From assembly GCF_003265705.1 (NCBI RefSeq), contig NW_020312902.1, forward strand, positions 12,668,294 to 12,732,293: a DNA stretch of 64,000 bases, written 5' to 3'. The DNA comes from Callorhinus ursinus. Taxonomy: Eukaryota; Chordata; Mammalia; Carnivora; Otariidae. Positions 37,134-46,559 of the stretch are shown here, one piece after another. Under the pieces are notes generated by a model that was not told the origin of the DNA, did not search any database, and was given only the letters and a program-made list of their open reading frames with translations. The first letter of the stretch is position 1; every line of letters starts with the position of its first letter. The translations under genes were made by a program, and so were the position numbers.

Positions 37134-37778
37134 GTCGACAAATCAGGCGTCAAGGTGGCCAAACTGAATGTAACAATCAAACTGTTGTTCATTTACTATG
37201 AGAGTAAGAGGCAAAAAAAAAAAAAAAAGCACTGGCTTTCTAATGTTCCATTGATCTCCATGAAACAGTATCAGGAATGCGTCAGGTAGAAGTAGCACAG
37301 TTGGGGAAAGTGTCACTATGAACATGCCCCAAACAGAAGGATTGTCTCTCAGTAGACATGGACAGGAAGGAGGGAGAGAGGGGAGGGCTAGAAATAAAAA
37401 GGAACTGAGTCAAAGTGGAGCAAGAGTGCCTCACCCAATAATGTATACTGGTATAAGCTAAGTCTGATGTCTTGCCAGGTGAATCCTTATAATGGCCTAT
37501 GAATAGGTCTGAAAGATCACATATAGGCCTAGAGCCAAGCTCATCCACAAGGATGCTATTTACACCTCAACTCCCTCTACCCTCACTTCTGTTATCTTTG
37601 TTGTTATTATGCACTTCAGTATAGCCTACTTGGCGAAGTACATTCCATTTCCTTGTGACTCATTAGTCCTTTCTCCCTAACTCCAGGCATGGATAATCCA
37701 GGCCCTATCTGTAGAAATGGTTAGCTTCATCCAATATCGGTTTATTTATGGACATTAGTGAAATAGTATGCTCTGTGC
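37134..37778. other. Unique non-coding DNA
   Basis: Contains a poly-A tract near 37214-37228. Nothing else recognised. Confidence 0.5.
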
Positions 37779-37789
37779 GTGTGTAAAAT

Positions 37790-37939
37790 ATGCTATATGT
37801 ATATATTACATACATATATGTATGTATATATTGTGTGCTATATATATCACATGTCATATATATGTGTATATACTAATAAGTATATATATGTAACAAATAT
37901 ATATGTAACATATATACACACATACACATACACACACAG
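37790..37939. repeat. TA/CA-rich low-complexity block
   Basis: Interrupted TATATG, TATATA and CACATA units over about 150 bp, ending in ACACACACATACACATACACAC. The open frame read across it is an artefact of composition. Confidence 0.85.
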
Positions 37940-39107
37940 GTTTGATGGATGCTTTTCTGAGAGAAATTCTATAGGCAGACTACTTTAAAAACAATTTAGT
38001 GGAATGTTGGGAGAAATAAAGTTTATAAACTTCTAAGTCTAGAGCTTATCATTCTGTCCTGGTTTTTTACTTTTATTTTTTTTTTTTCCCTCTAGATTTT
38101 TAAAAAAATATCTTTACTCCCTTCTTCCTGTAAAAGGAGAAAGTGCTGAAATCAGCTGTCTCTGGATGACACCGAGAATTTTCTGTCCAAAAGCATGGTA
38201 CTCTCTTACCTACTTTTCATTTCTTAGGGATGTAGTCAACCCAGGAATCTAACTCAGTGCATCAACTCTACAGTATGATACAGCAACAAGTGGTGATGTA
38301 GCATGGCTATTTTTCTGGTCATAAAACAAGAAAAAAAAATCTAATTTTTACAAAGAAGTACTATGCAACAGAAATAGAGTATATCATTGCATGTAGTAAA
38401 AACTATCACATCTGCTACTCCGTGCAAGATAAAGGCTCCCCCCCCCAAATCCACTTTCATTTCTGTTAGTGCTGCATCATCATTGCTCCTGTATCAGATT
38501 TCTAGTACATAATACAATGTGAGGAAATAATGAGATCTGGAGTTTCTACTGATCGTATAACCTACAGCGAAACCTCCCTGACCTAGTAACTGTCAATCTC
38601 TTCCTATAGTCTAACATTTCAACAAAATAAAAATGACTCTCACTTGCCCCCCACCCCCAACCTCTACCACAGCACACAAACTCACTGCCTGGTTTAATCA
38701 GGTGCTAGGGTTGTACCCCAACATTAACCAAAGGAAAGAAAGGCTACAACAAGCTATGGGGAGGTCTTCAGCCTGCATGTCAACACTGGTTGCTGCCATT
38801 GCGGCCTTGTTGGGAGCTACAAACATAGGTAGACAATATCATGAATGTAGAAGACAAGGTTACACGTACCAGGCCTCTCTTTATCTGAGAGCCAACCTGC
38901 CCCTGTATTGGATCACTGGTTCTGAGAACCAAGGTCTGTTCAACGATCTTAGAGCTCCCACCAACTATGAAAAAAGGCAGAGTAAATGTACTAAAATGAA
39001 TATTCTCCATAAAATTCAAGGTGTGTGTACAGGAGGAGTGGCAATGGAGTGCTGGCAATCACATCTTGAACTTTTCTTGCAGGCCTAAGATGAGGCTGAT
39101 TTCTGCA
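37940..39107. other. Unassigned DNA; contains a 151-codon open frame
   Basis: The frame at 38633-39088 (+) begins MTLTCPPPPTSTTAHKL and has an A/L-rich stretch (STLVAAIAALLGA). I recognise no domain, promoter or polyadenylation context. I treat it as a chance open frame. A C run lies near 38440. Confidence 0.4.
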
Positions 39108-39125
39108 TGACATATTTCTTATCTT

Positions 39126-39325
39126 TTTTTTCTTTTTTAAAGATTTTATTTATTTATTTGACAGAAAGAGACACAGCAAGAGAGGGAACACAAGCAGAAG
39201 GAGTGGGAGAGAGAGAAGCAGGCTTTCTGCCGAGCAGGGAGCCCAACGCAGGGCTCAATCCCAGGGCTCTGGGATCATGACCTGAGTTGAAGGCAGACGC
39301 TTAACGACTGAGCCACCAGGTGCCC
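39126..39325 (-). mobile_element. Can-SINE
   Basis: Minus-strand copy with a GACAGAAAGAGACACAGCAAG-type body. TSD: TGACATATTTCTTA at 39108-39121 and 39326-39339, extending to 17 of 18 matches with the next bases (TCTT / CCTT). Confidence 0.95.
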
Positions 39326-39339
39326 TGACATATTTCTTA

Positions 39340-40089
39340 CCTTAAGTAAAAAATCCTGAAGTTCAATTTAGTAGAAGGCAAGATGCTTCATGGTCTCTCA
39401 AACCCAGTATGATTATCTTGTGAGTCTCCTGGGATCAGAAGGTATTTCTACCATATCAGTTGTGTCTTTGCTCTTATATTCCACAATGCCTTGCCAGGAA
39501 TGATCATATAAAAGGAATTTAATTTTTCTTTTGAGTGGAAGATTCGTAAATATGCCCCAACCTTGACTCCTGCTTAAAGGAATACAGAGGTCATGGAAGT
39601 AGAAGTTCTCCTGCAGTCCCATCCCAAGGATTCTTGAGTTATTCTGTTTTTCTTGGACACTGAATGACTTGAAGATATCTTGGCACTTCGTCACCATGCA
39701 ACACTTGGCTAGACCCACATTTCCCATTTTTGTCTTGAGCATGTACAGCTCAGCTGTAAATCTCAGGCCACTCTGTATGCAGTCTGTTTAGCAGCACAAC
39801 AGAGAAAGCATTAGCAAATAAAGCATCTATCCTCTCAAAATCAATCCATGTGCCCAGAGCTGACAAATCATACAGTATGTAAACACAAGCAGTGCTATAT
39901 GAAACAGACATGGGCTCTAACCATAGCAGAGGGTTATTTTTATGGAACATTTTAGCAAGAATTACTGAAGTGAAAATAATTTCAGCATTTTTCTTTGGTC
40001 TTTTTTTTTTTTTTAAGTATGTCTTCCCTTGAAATAAAATCCATATGGTTACAAAAAAGTACACAAATCAAGTTTACAACCAAATAAAT
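39340..40089. other. Unassigned DNA with two consecutive minus-strand frames
   Basis: Frames of 104 codons (39750-40064) and 109 codons (39413-39742) follow one another on the minus strand in different phases. Neither matches a family I know. A T run at 40002-40015 lies at the 5' side. It could be a decayed retrocopy or chance. Confidence 0.35.
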
Positions 40090-40100
40090 TTTCAAAAGGA

Positions 40101-40295
40101 GGGATGCCTGGGTGGCTCAGTTGGTTAAGCATCTGCCTTCAGCTCAGGTCATGATCCTGGCATGCTGGGATTGAGCCCCACATCGGGCTTCCTGCTCGGC
40201 GAGAGGCCTGCTTCTCCGTCTCCCACTCCCCCTGCTTGTGTTCCTGCTCTCGCTATCTCTCTGTCAAATAAATAAATAAAATCTTTAAAAAATAA
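40101..40295 (+). mobile_element. Can-SINE
   Basis: Plus-strand copy from GGGATGCCTGGGTGGCTCAG to AATAAATAAATAAAATCTTT with an A tail. TSD: TTTCAAAAGGA (40090-40100) and TTCCAAAAGGA (40296-40306), one mismatch. Confidence 0.95.
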
Positions 40296-40439
40296 TTCCA
40301 AAAGGAAAAACATTCCTCCAACATACATACTGATCAAGAAACAAAAATCACCACTCCAGAAGTTCTCCTTATTTCCCCATCCAATTATTTGTTACCACTC
40401 CCCCTGGACAACTAGAATCCTGAACTTCAAACACCATAG

Positions 40440-41466
40440 ATTAATTTAGCCTATTTTTAAAATTTTATATAAAGGAATCAGGTAGTAGGCCCTCCTCTGT
40501 GTCTGACTTACTTTGCTCAACATTGTGAGATTCATGTATATTTTCTGTTTTCATAGTTTATTTATTCTCAACTCAGTCTAGTGTCTATTACCTGAATATA
40601 CCACAATTTATCCATTCTACTTTTGGACATTTGGGTTGTCAGAGTTTGGGAGCCATTAAGGATAGTGTTGGTGTGAACAGTCTTGCATGTTTTTTTTTTT
40701 TTTTTGGCAAAAATATACATCTTGATTTGTTAGGCACATAAGAATGAATTTCTGTGTGAAAGTTTATGGATGTGTGGAATTTGAGAAACAAGGCAGAGGG
40801 TCATAGGGGAAGGGAGGGGAAAAATGAAACAAGACAAAATCAGAGAGGGAGACAAACCATAAGGTACTCTTAATCTCAGGAAACAAACTGAGGGTTGCTG
40901 AAGTGGAGGGGGGTGGGAGGGATGGGGTGGCTGGGTGATGGACATTGGGGAGGGTATGTGCTATGGTAAGCACTGTGAATTGTGTAAGACTGATGAATCA
41001 CAGACCTGTACCCCTGAAACAAATAATACATTATATGTTAATAAAAATTAAAAAAATTTATGGATATGATCAACTTTTCTAGTTCATGACAAATTTTCAA
41101 AAAACAACCTTACAGATATATTCCCCTTCAGGAGAGTATGTGACTCCTGGCTGCTTAATGTCTTCACTAATGCTTGGCACCACCTGCTTACATTTTACCC
41201 ATCAGGGCAGCTCTGCAGTTGCAGTGCATGGTGGTTTTAATACACATTTCCCTGATGATGAGGGAAGCTGAGAAACTTTTCCATGCATTTTGCCATTTGA
41301 ATACCCTTTCCTGTGAAGCATCTGTTTGAGTTGTTCATTTTTAATTGATCTTTTTTCCCCCATCTCACCAATTTGTGCTATTTTACTCATGTGTCTATCT
41401 TTCACTGTACCAATACCAATTTATGACTTCCCACAGTATGTTTTATTTTGATTAACAAAAATTCTT
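40440..41466 (-). repeat. Ancient L1M-like LINE, left block
   Basis: TCTGACTTACTTTGCTCAAC, CACAATTTATCCATTCTACTTTTGGACATTTGGG and GTGGTTTTAATACACATTTCCCTGATGATGAGGG are old L1 3' text in reverse. The block is interrupted by the young L1 end at 40772-41056. Confidence 0.7.
40772..41056 (+). mobile_element. L1 3'UTR-only insertion (left copy of duplicated block)
   Basis: About 285 bp from GTGTGGAATTTGAGAAACAA to TTATATGTTAATAAAAATTAAAAAAA. TSD TTTATGGAT at 40763-40771 and 41057-41065; the next three bases match at two of three. It has the same 3'UTR type as the 10.8-11.9 kb L1. Confidence 0.9.
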
Positions 41467-41683
41467 TTTTTTTAAGATTTTTTAAATTTATTTATTTAAC
41501 AGAGGTAGAGAGAGAGCATAAGTAGGCAGAGTGGCAGACAGAGGGAGAGGGAGATGGAGAGGGAGAGGGAGAAGCAGGCTCTCCCCCAGCAGGGAGCCCG
41601 ATGCGGGGCTCGATCCCAGCACCCTGGGATCATGACCTGAGCTGAAGGCAGCCGCTTAACTGACTGAGCCACCCAGGTGCCCC
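41467..41683 (-). mobile_element. Can-SINE (left copy of duplicated block)
   Basis: Minus-strand copy with an extended GAGGGAGAGGGAGATGG-rich middle. A perfect 18-bp TSD, TGATTAACAAAAATTCTT, lies at 41449-41466 and 41684-41701. Confidence 0.95.
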
Positions 41684-41701
41684 TGATTAACAAAAATTCT
41701 T

Positions 41702-42029
41702 AAGGTAAAATTCTTCTTTTTATTACCTCATGGTTAGCACAGTCTGTGTCTTGTTTATGAACTCTGGGCTTATCATCAATGTCATGAAAATATTTGCTTT
41801 TGTAAAACTTTTATTTTCATCTTTTATATCTACAGTCTCTCTAGAATTGTTTTTATAAAGAGTGGGAGATAAGGAATCAAGATTGTTTTTTCCCTATATA
41901 TATGTCTAATTAATCCAGCACTATTTATTGAAAAGACTGTCATTTACATCACAGCACAGCAGTATCATTTTTTTTATAAACTAAGTAGGTCTGTTTGAGA
42001 AGCTCTATCTCGTGATGCTGATTTCTTTC
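41702..42029 (-). repeat. Ancient L1M-like LINE, middle block
   Basis: TCTAATTAATCCAGCACTATTTATTGAAAAGACTGTC is a conserved reverse-strand L1 ORF2 phrase ('ccagcaccatttattgaaaagac'). Confidence 0.7.
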
Positions 42030-42094
42030 TTTTTTTTTATTTTTTTTAAGATTTTATTTATTTATTTATTTGAGAAAGCGAGAATGAGAGAGAG
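42030..42094 (-). mobile_element. Can-SINE start, cut by the assembly gap
   Basis: TTTTTTAAGATTTTATTTATTTATTT, then GAGAAAGCGAGAATGAGAG, runs straight into N. The same SINE is complete at 43830-44050. Confidence 0.9.
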
Positions 42095-42494
42095 NNNNNN
42101 NNNNNNNNNNNNNNNNNNNNNNNNNNNNNNNNNNNNNNNNNNNNNNNNNNNNNNNNNNNNNNNNNNNNNNNNNNNNNNNNNNNNNNNNNNNNNNNNNNNN
42201 NNNNNNNNNNNNNNNNNNNNNNNNNNNNNNNNNNNNNNNNNNNNNNNNNNNNNNNNNNNNNNNNNNNNNNNNNNNNNNNNNNNNNNNNNNNNNNNNNNNN
42301 NNNNNNNNNNNNNNNNNNNNNNNNNNNNNNNNNNNNNNNNNNNNNNNNNNNNNNNNNNNNNNNNNNNNNNNNNNNNNNNNNNNNNNNNNNNNNNNNNNNN
42401 NNNNNNNNNNNNNNNNNNNNNNNNNNNNNNNNNNNNNNNNNNNNNNNNNNNNNNNNNNNNNNNNNNNNNNNNNNNNNNNNNNNNNNNNNNNNNN
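42095..42494. other. Assembly gap (400 N)
   Basis: A run of exactly 400 N. It begins inside a (GA)n tract and ends inside a T run, both low-complexity contig ends. Frames read across it are meaningless. Confidence 1.
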
Positions 42495-42573
42495 TTTTTT
42501 TTTTTTTGGCAAAAATATACATCTTGATTTGTTAGGCACATAAGAATGAATTTCTGTGTGAAAGTTTATGGAT

Positions 42574-42858
42574 GTGTGGAATTTGAGAAACAAGGCAGAG
42601 GGTCATAGGGGAAGGGAGGGGAAAAATGAAACAAGACAAAATCAGAGAGGGAGACAAACCATAAGGTACTCTTAATCTCAGGAAACAAACTGAGGGTTGC
42701 TGAAGTGGAGGGGGGTGGGAGGGATGGGGTGGCTGGGTGATGGACATTGGGGAGGGTATGTGCTATGGTAAGCACTGTGAATTGTGTAAGACTGATGAAT
42801 CACAGACCTGTACCCCTGAAACAAATAATACATTATATGTTAATAAAAATTAAAAAAA
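42574..42858 (+). mobile_element. L1 3'UTR-only insertion (right copy)
   Basis: Same element, same TSD (TTTATGGAT) and same breakpoints as 40772-41056, shifted by 1802 bp. Shared breakpoints show that the flanking block, not the L1, was duplicated in the assembly. Confidence 0.9.
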
Positions 42859-43268
42859 TTTATGGATATGATCAACTTTTCTAGTTCATGACAAATTTTC
42901 AAAAAACAACCTTACAGATATATTCCCCTTCAGGAGAGTATGTGACTCCCGGCTGCTTCATGTCTTCACTAATGCTTGGCACCACCTGCTTACATTTTAC
43001 CCATCAGGGCAGCTCTGCAGTTGCAGTGCATGGTGGTTTTAATACACATTTCCCTGATGATGAGGGAAGCTGAGAAACTTTTCCATGCATTTTGCCATTT
43101 GAATACCCTTTCCTGTGAAGCATCTGTTTGAGTTGTTCATTTTTAATTGATCTTTTTTCCCCCATCTCACCAATTTGTGCTATTTTACTCATGTGTCTAT
43201 CTTTCACTGTACCAATACCAATTTATGACTTCCCACAGTATGTTTTATTTTGATTAACAAAAATTCTT

Positions 43269-43486
43269 TTTTTTTAAGATTTTTTTAAATTTATTTATTT
43301 AACAGAGGTAGAGAGAGAGCATAAGTAGGCAGAGTGGCAGACAGAGGGAGAAGGAGATGGAGAGGGAGAGGGAGAAGCAGTCTCTCCCCGAGCAGGGAGC
43401 CCGATGCGGGGCTCGATCCCAGCACCCTGGGATCATGACCTGAGCTGAAGGCAGCCGCTTAACTGACTGAGCCACCCAGGTGCCCC
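43269..43486 (-). mobile_element. Can-SINE (right copy)
   Basis: Counterpart of 41467-41683 with the same 18-bp TSD (43251-43268 and 43487-43504). It differs by three substitutions and one extra T. Confidence 0.95.
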
Positions 43487-43829
43487 TGATTAACAAAAAT
43501 TCTTAAGGTAAAATTCTTCTTTTTATTACCTCATGGTTAGCACAGTCTGTGTCTTGTTTATGAACTCTGGGCTTATCATCAATGTCATGAAAATATTTGC
43601 TTTTGTAAAACTTATTTTCATCTTTTATATCTACAGTCTCTCTAGAATTGTTTTTATAAAGAGTGGGAGATAAGGAATCAAGATTGTTTTTTCCCTATAT
43701 ATATGTCTAATTAATCCAGCACTATTTATTGAAAAGACTGTCATTTACATCACAGCACAGCAGTATCATTTTTTTTATAAACTAAGTAGGTCTGTTTGAG
43801 AAGCTCTATCTCGTGATGCTGATTTATTT

Positions 43830-44050
43830 TTTTTTTTTAATTTTTTTTAAGATTTTATTTATTTATTTATTTGAGAAAGCGAGAATGAGAGAGAGAGAGA
43901 GAGAGAGAGCACATGAGAGGGGGGAGGGTCAGAGGGAGAAACAGACTCCCCGCTGAGCAGGGAGCCCGATGCGGGACTCAATCCCGGGACTCCAGGATCA
44001 TGACCTGAGCCGAAGGCAGTTGCTGAACCAACTGAGCCACCCAGGTGCCC
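43830..44050 (-). mobile_element. Can-SINE, complete copy next to the gap block
   Basis: Minus-strand copy with a long (GA)n in its middle (about 43886-43908). TSD GCTGATTTATTT at 43818-43829 and 44051-44062. The (GA)n tract is where the left contig broke off. Confidence 0.95.
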
Positions 44051-44062
44051 GCTGATTTATTT

Positions 44063-44425
44063 CTTTATCCTAGGGCCAATAACATACTGTCTTAATCACT
44101 ATAGCTTTGTTATAAGCCTTGGTGTTTGGTGAAATAATATTCCATATTTATTGTTCTTCAAGTTTATCTTGGCTATTCCTGAGCTTGTTATTTCCATGCA
44201 AATATTAGAATCATCTTGTCAATCTCAAAAAAAAAGTGATACTTTTATTGGAATTCTTTCAAATCTATAGAGCAATCTAGTATGAAATGACATTTTTATA
44301 ATATTAAGTTTTCAATTCATAACATGTTATATCTCTCCATTTATTTGGTTCTTGTTTAATTTTTCACAGTACTATTTGTAACTTTTAGTACACATCTTTT
44401 TTTAGGTTTATATCAACGTTTTGAT
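44063..44425 (-). repeat. Ancient L1M-like LINE, right block
   Basis: AACATACTGTCTTAATCACTATAGCTTTGTTATAAGCC and TTTATCTTGGCTATTCCTGAGC are conserved reverse-strand ORF2 phrases. They continue the 40440-42029 element, so one old minus-strand L1 underlies this whole region. Confidence 0.75.
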
Positions 44426-44574
44426 GGGGTTTTTTTTGAAGTGTGATGGGTTCAGTTTTAAATCATGAGCTACAACCTATATGTTCTGAGAAAGACATTA
44501 GCAAACAATAGTCAAACAGTGAGAGATCCACCTATTCACTAACAGGTCATTCTAAATATTTAGTATGGGAAGTT

Positions 44575-45035
44575 GGATGTGCAAATAGTATTGGGATTCT
44601 GGAATTAGACTGCTAGAATTTGAATGTTAACTCCACCATTAATAAATGTGCAACATAGGACATTTCATTAATATTTCTGCACATCTACTTCCTCACCTAG
44701 AAAATGGGAGTAATAGAGGCACCTGGGTGGCACAGTTGGTTAAGTGTCCAACTCTTGGTTTCGGCTCAGGTCGTGATCTCAGGGTCATGGGATCGAGCCC
44801 CGTGTGGGACTCCACACTCAGTGTGGAGTCTGCTTGGGATTCTCTCTCCCCTCTCCCTCTGCCCCTCCCCCCTGCATGCCCTCTTTCTCAAATAAATCTT
44901 TACAAAAATCAAAGAAAATGGGAGTAATAATAATATATAACTCATTATATATTGAGACACTTGGAGATGGTGCATATCAAACATCTAACACAGATCCTGG
45001 CGTATAATAAGTGCTGAATAGATGCTGATCTTGAC
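44575..45035 (-). repeat. MIR split by a Can-SINE
   Basis: Left part 44575-44715 (TTAGACTGCTAGAATTTGAATG ... CTTCCTCACCTAGAAAATGGGAGTAATA). Right part 44914-45035 (GGGAGTAATAATAATATATAACTCA ... CATCTAACACAGATCCTGGCGTATAATAAGTGCTGAATAGATG). Together they form one inverted MIR. Confidence 0.78.
44716..44913 (+). mobile_element. Can-SINE, older subfamily, inside MIR
   Basis: Plus-strand copy with GAGGCACCTGGGTGGCACAG and CTCAGTGTGGAGTCTGCTTGGG. A perfect 16-bp TSD, GAAAATGGGAGTAATA, lies at 44700-44715 and 44914-44929. The TSD is MIR sequence. Confidence 0.96.
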
Positions 45036-45997
45036 AATGATGATGATGATGACGATGGGGACAACAGTGGCAGTGATGACCATGATCATCATCATCATAT
45101 ATTTGTGAGCCTTGAGGTGATTTTCCCCTCCAGCTGTCACTGATCTTGTTCAGAACTCATCATGCATGTTCAAAGGACCCTGGGTTATCTTTACTTGTTG
45201 TATTCATACCTCTGTAGGTCATGAAGACATGCATGTGTTTTTTTGCTGGCAAACCACATTTGGGGGTTCAGCAATTCACCAAACACCTCGTTGACCTAGG
45301 TCATGTAAATTAAAATACTCTATTGATACATTTAAAAACAAATAACATGATTTAGGAAGAAGATCTTTATATATTTACTCCAAAACTGTGAGGCTTCCTT
45401 CAGATTGGAAAAGACTACCCCTTGGAGTGTATTGAAATCATCTTGGAGAGTTGGAGTGCATTGGAATTTCCTTGAAAAGGGTAAATAAACAGGTATTTCT
45501 ATGCTGCTCTATTTTTCCTTCATGTACTTATTTTTTTCTGTTTGCACAAAAGCATTTCCCTGGATGCATGATCTTCTATAGATTATCAATTTACTTATTC
45601 TTTAAAGTAGTTTGATAGAGATTGAAAGTCTGATTCTACTTGCATTTTTAAATATCTTCTTAAGAATTTCTTCTGTTTCAACCAAGCTTTTATATGCATT
45701 TATATATGTATATACAATACATAATAAAGCAGAGGCCCTTGCACCTCTCTGCATTTGTTCCTGCTGCTCCCTCTTCCCAGACTGAATTGCTCCATCCTCA
45801 TGCACTGTATCTGGCGAAGAACTGCACACCAATCACAGGCCCTGCCCCATCTCTAAAGTCCTGCCTAAATTAAGGTGTTTTATTTCCTCTCCTAAAACTT
45901 TATGCTACCTGATTATGCGTATTCATGCTTATGCTATATGCTTGTGCAATAATTGCAGTAATAAAAAAAAAAACACTAAAATATGTCGATTCTTTAC
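45036..45997. other. Unique DNA with small GAT/ATC runs
   Basis: GATGATGATGATGACGATGG at about 45039 and ATGATCATCATCATCAT at about 45082 are short trinucleotide runs. Nothing else recognised. Confidence 0.55.
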
Positions 45998-46130
45998 CAC
46001 GTGGCAAGCACTATCTTAAGTACTTTACAGATAATATCCTATTCAGTCCTCTCCAAAAGCTTCACAGGACAGACAACATTATCCTCGTTTTACCTATGAT
46101 TAAATGGAGGCACAAAAGCATGGTTAGTGC
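45998..46130 (+). repeat. MIR
   Basis: CAAGCACTATCTTAAGTACTTTACAGATAATATCCTATTCAGTCCTC ... ATCCTCGTTTTACCTATGATTAAATGGAGGCACA is MIR 5'-to-core order. Confidence 0.7.
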
Positions 46131-46343
46131 TTAATGGAAATGAGTGTCATTTTCAGGATGTAGCTTAAAGAAAGTGTGTGGCTCTCAAATTCTTTCTTCT
46201 CTTTCTCACTGGCATGTCAAGGGGAGCAGAGGGAAATGAAAGGGAAAATCCCTTACAAATGAAGATATTTTTCAACAGATTGGTAGTGTGGGTCTCTGGG
46301 AGCATGTCTGTGGGGCATGCACAGGCTCACCCTGTAAATCTTT

Positions 46344-46541
46344 TTTTTTTTTTTTTTAAGATTTTATTTATTTATTTGACAGAGAGACACAGCGAGAGCA
46401 GGAACACAAGCAGGGGGAGTCGGAGAGGGAGAAGCAGGCTTCCCGCTGAGCAGGGAGCCCGATGTGGGACTCGATCCCAGGACCCTGGGATTGTGACCTG
46501 AGCCGAAGGCAGACGCTTAACGACTGAGCCACCCAGGCGCC
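46344..46541 (-). mobile_element. Can-SINE, young
   Basis: Minus-strand copy that matches the young type closely (GACAGAGAGACACAGCGAGAG ... CCACCCAGGCGCC). A perfect 18-bp TSD, CTCACCCTGTAAATCTTT, lies at 46326-46343 and 46542-46559. Confidence 0.97.
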
Positions 46542-46559
46542 CTCACCCTGTAAATCTTT

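Larger units (their letters stand above)
42495..43895. repeat. Near-identical second copy of 40693-42094
   Basis: Starting in the T run, the sequence repeats the left contig end at an offset of about 1802 bp, up to GAGAATGAGAGAGAG. Visible differences are few: for example CTCCTGGCTGCTTAATG / CTCCCGGCTGCTTCATG, three SINE substitutions, and length changes in T runs. Probably an unmerged contig overlap or two haplotypes, not a genomic duplication. Confidence 0.9.

Noticed and set aside
37779..37988. 69-codon Y/I/H-rich frame
   Set aside because: Translation of a TA/CA low-complexity block.
42012..42593. Long open frames (up to 175 codons) on both strands at about 42.0-42.6 kb
   Set aside because: They are read through the 400-N gap and carry no information.
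40730..42775. Identical 71- and 69-codon frames found twice as a duplicated gene
   Set aside because: They are antisense readings of an L1 3'UTR inside the duplicated contig end, so the duplication is an assembly matter.
44716..44913. tRNA gene suggested by A-box and B-box-like text
   Set aside because: All such matches in the window are heads of tRNA-derived Can-SINEs with TSDs and A-rich tails, not functional tRNA genes.
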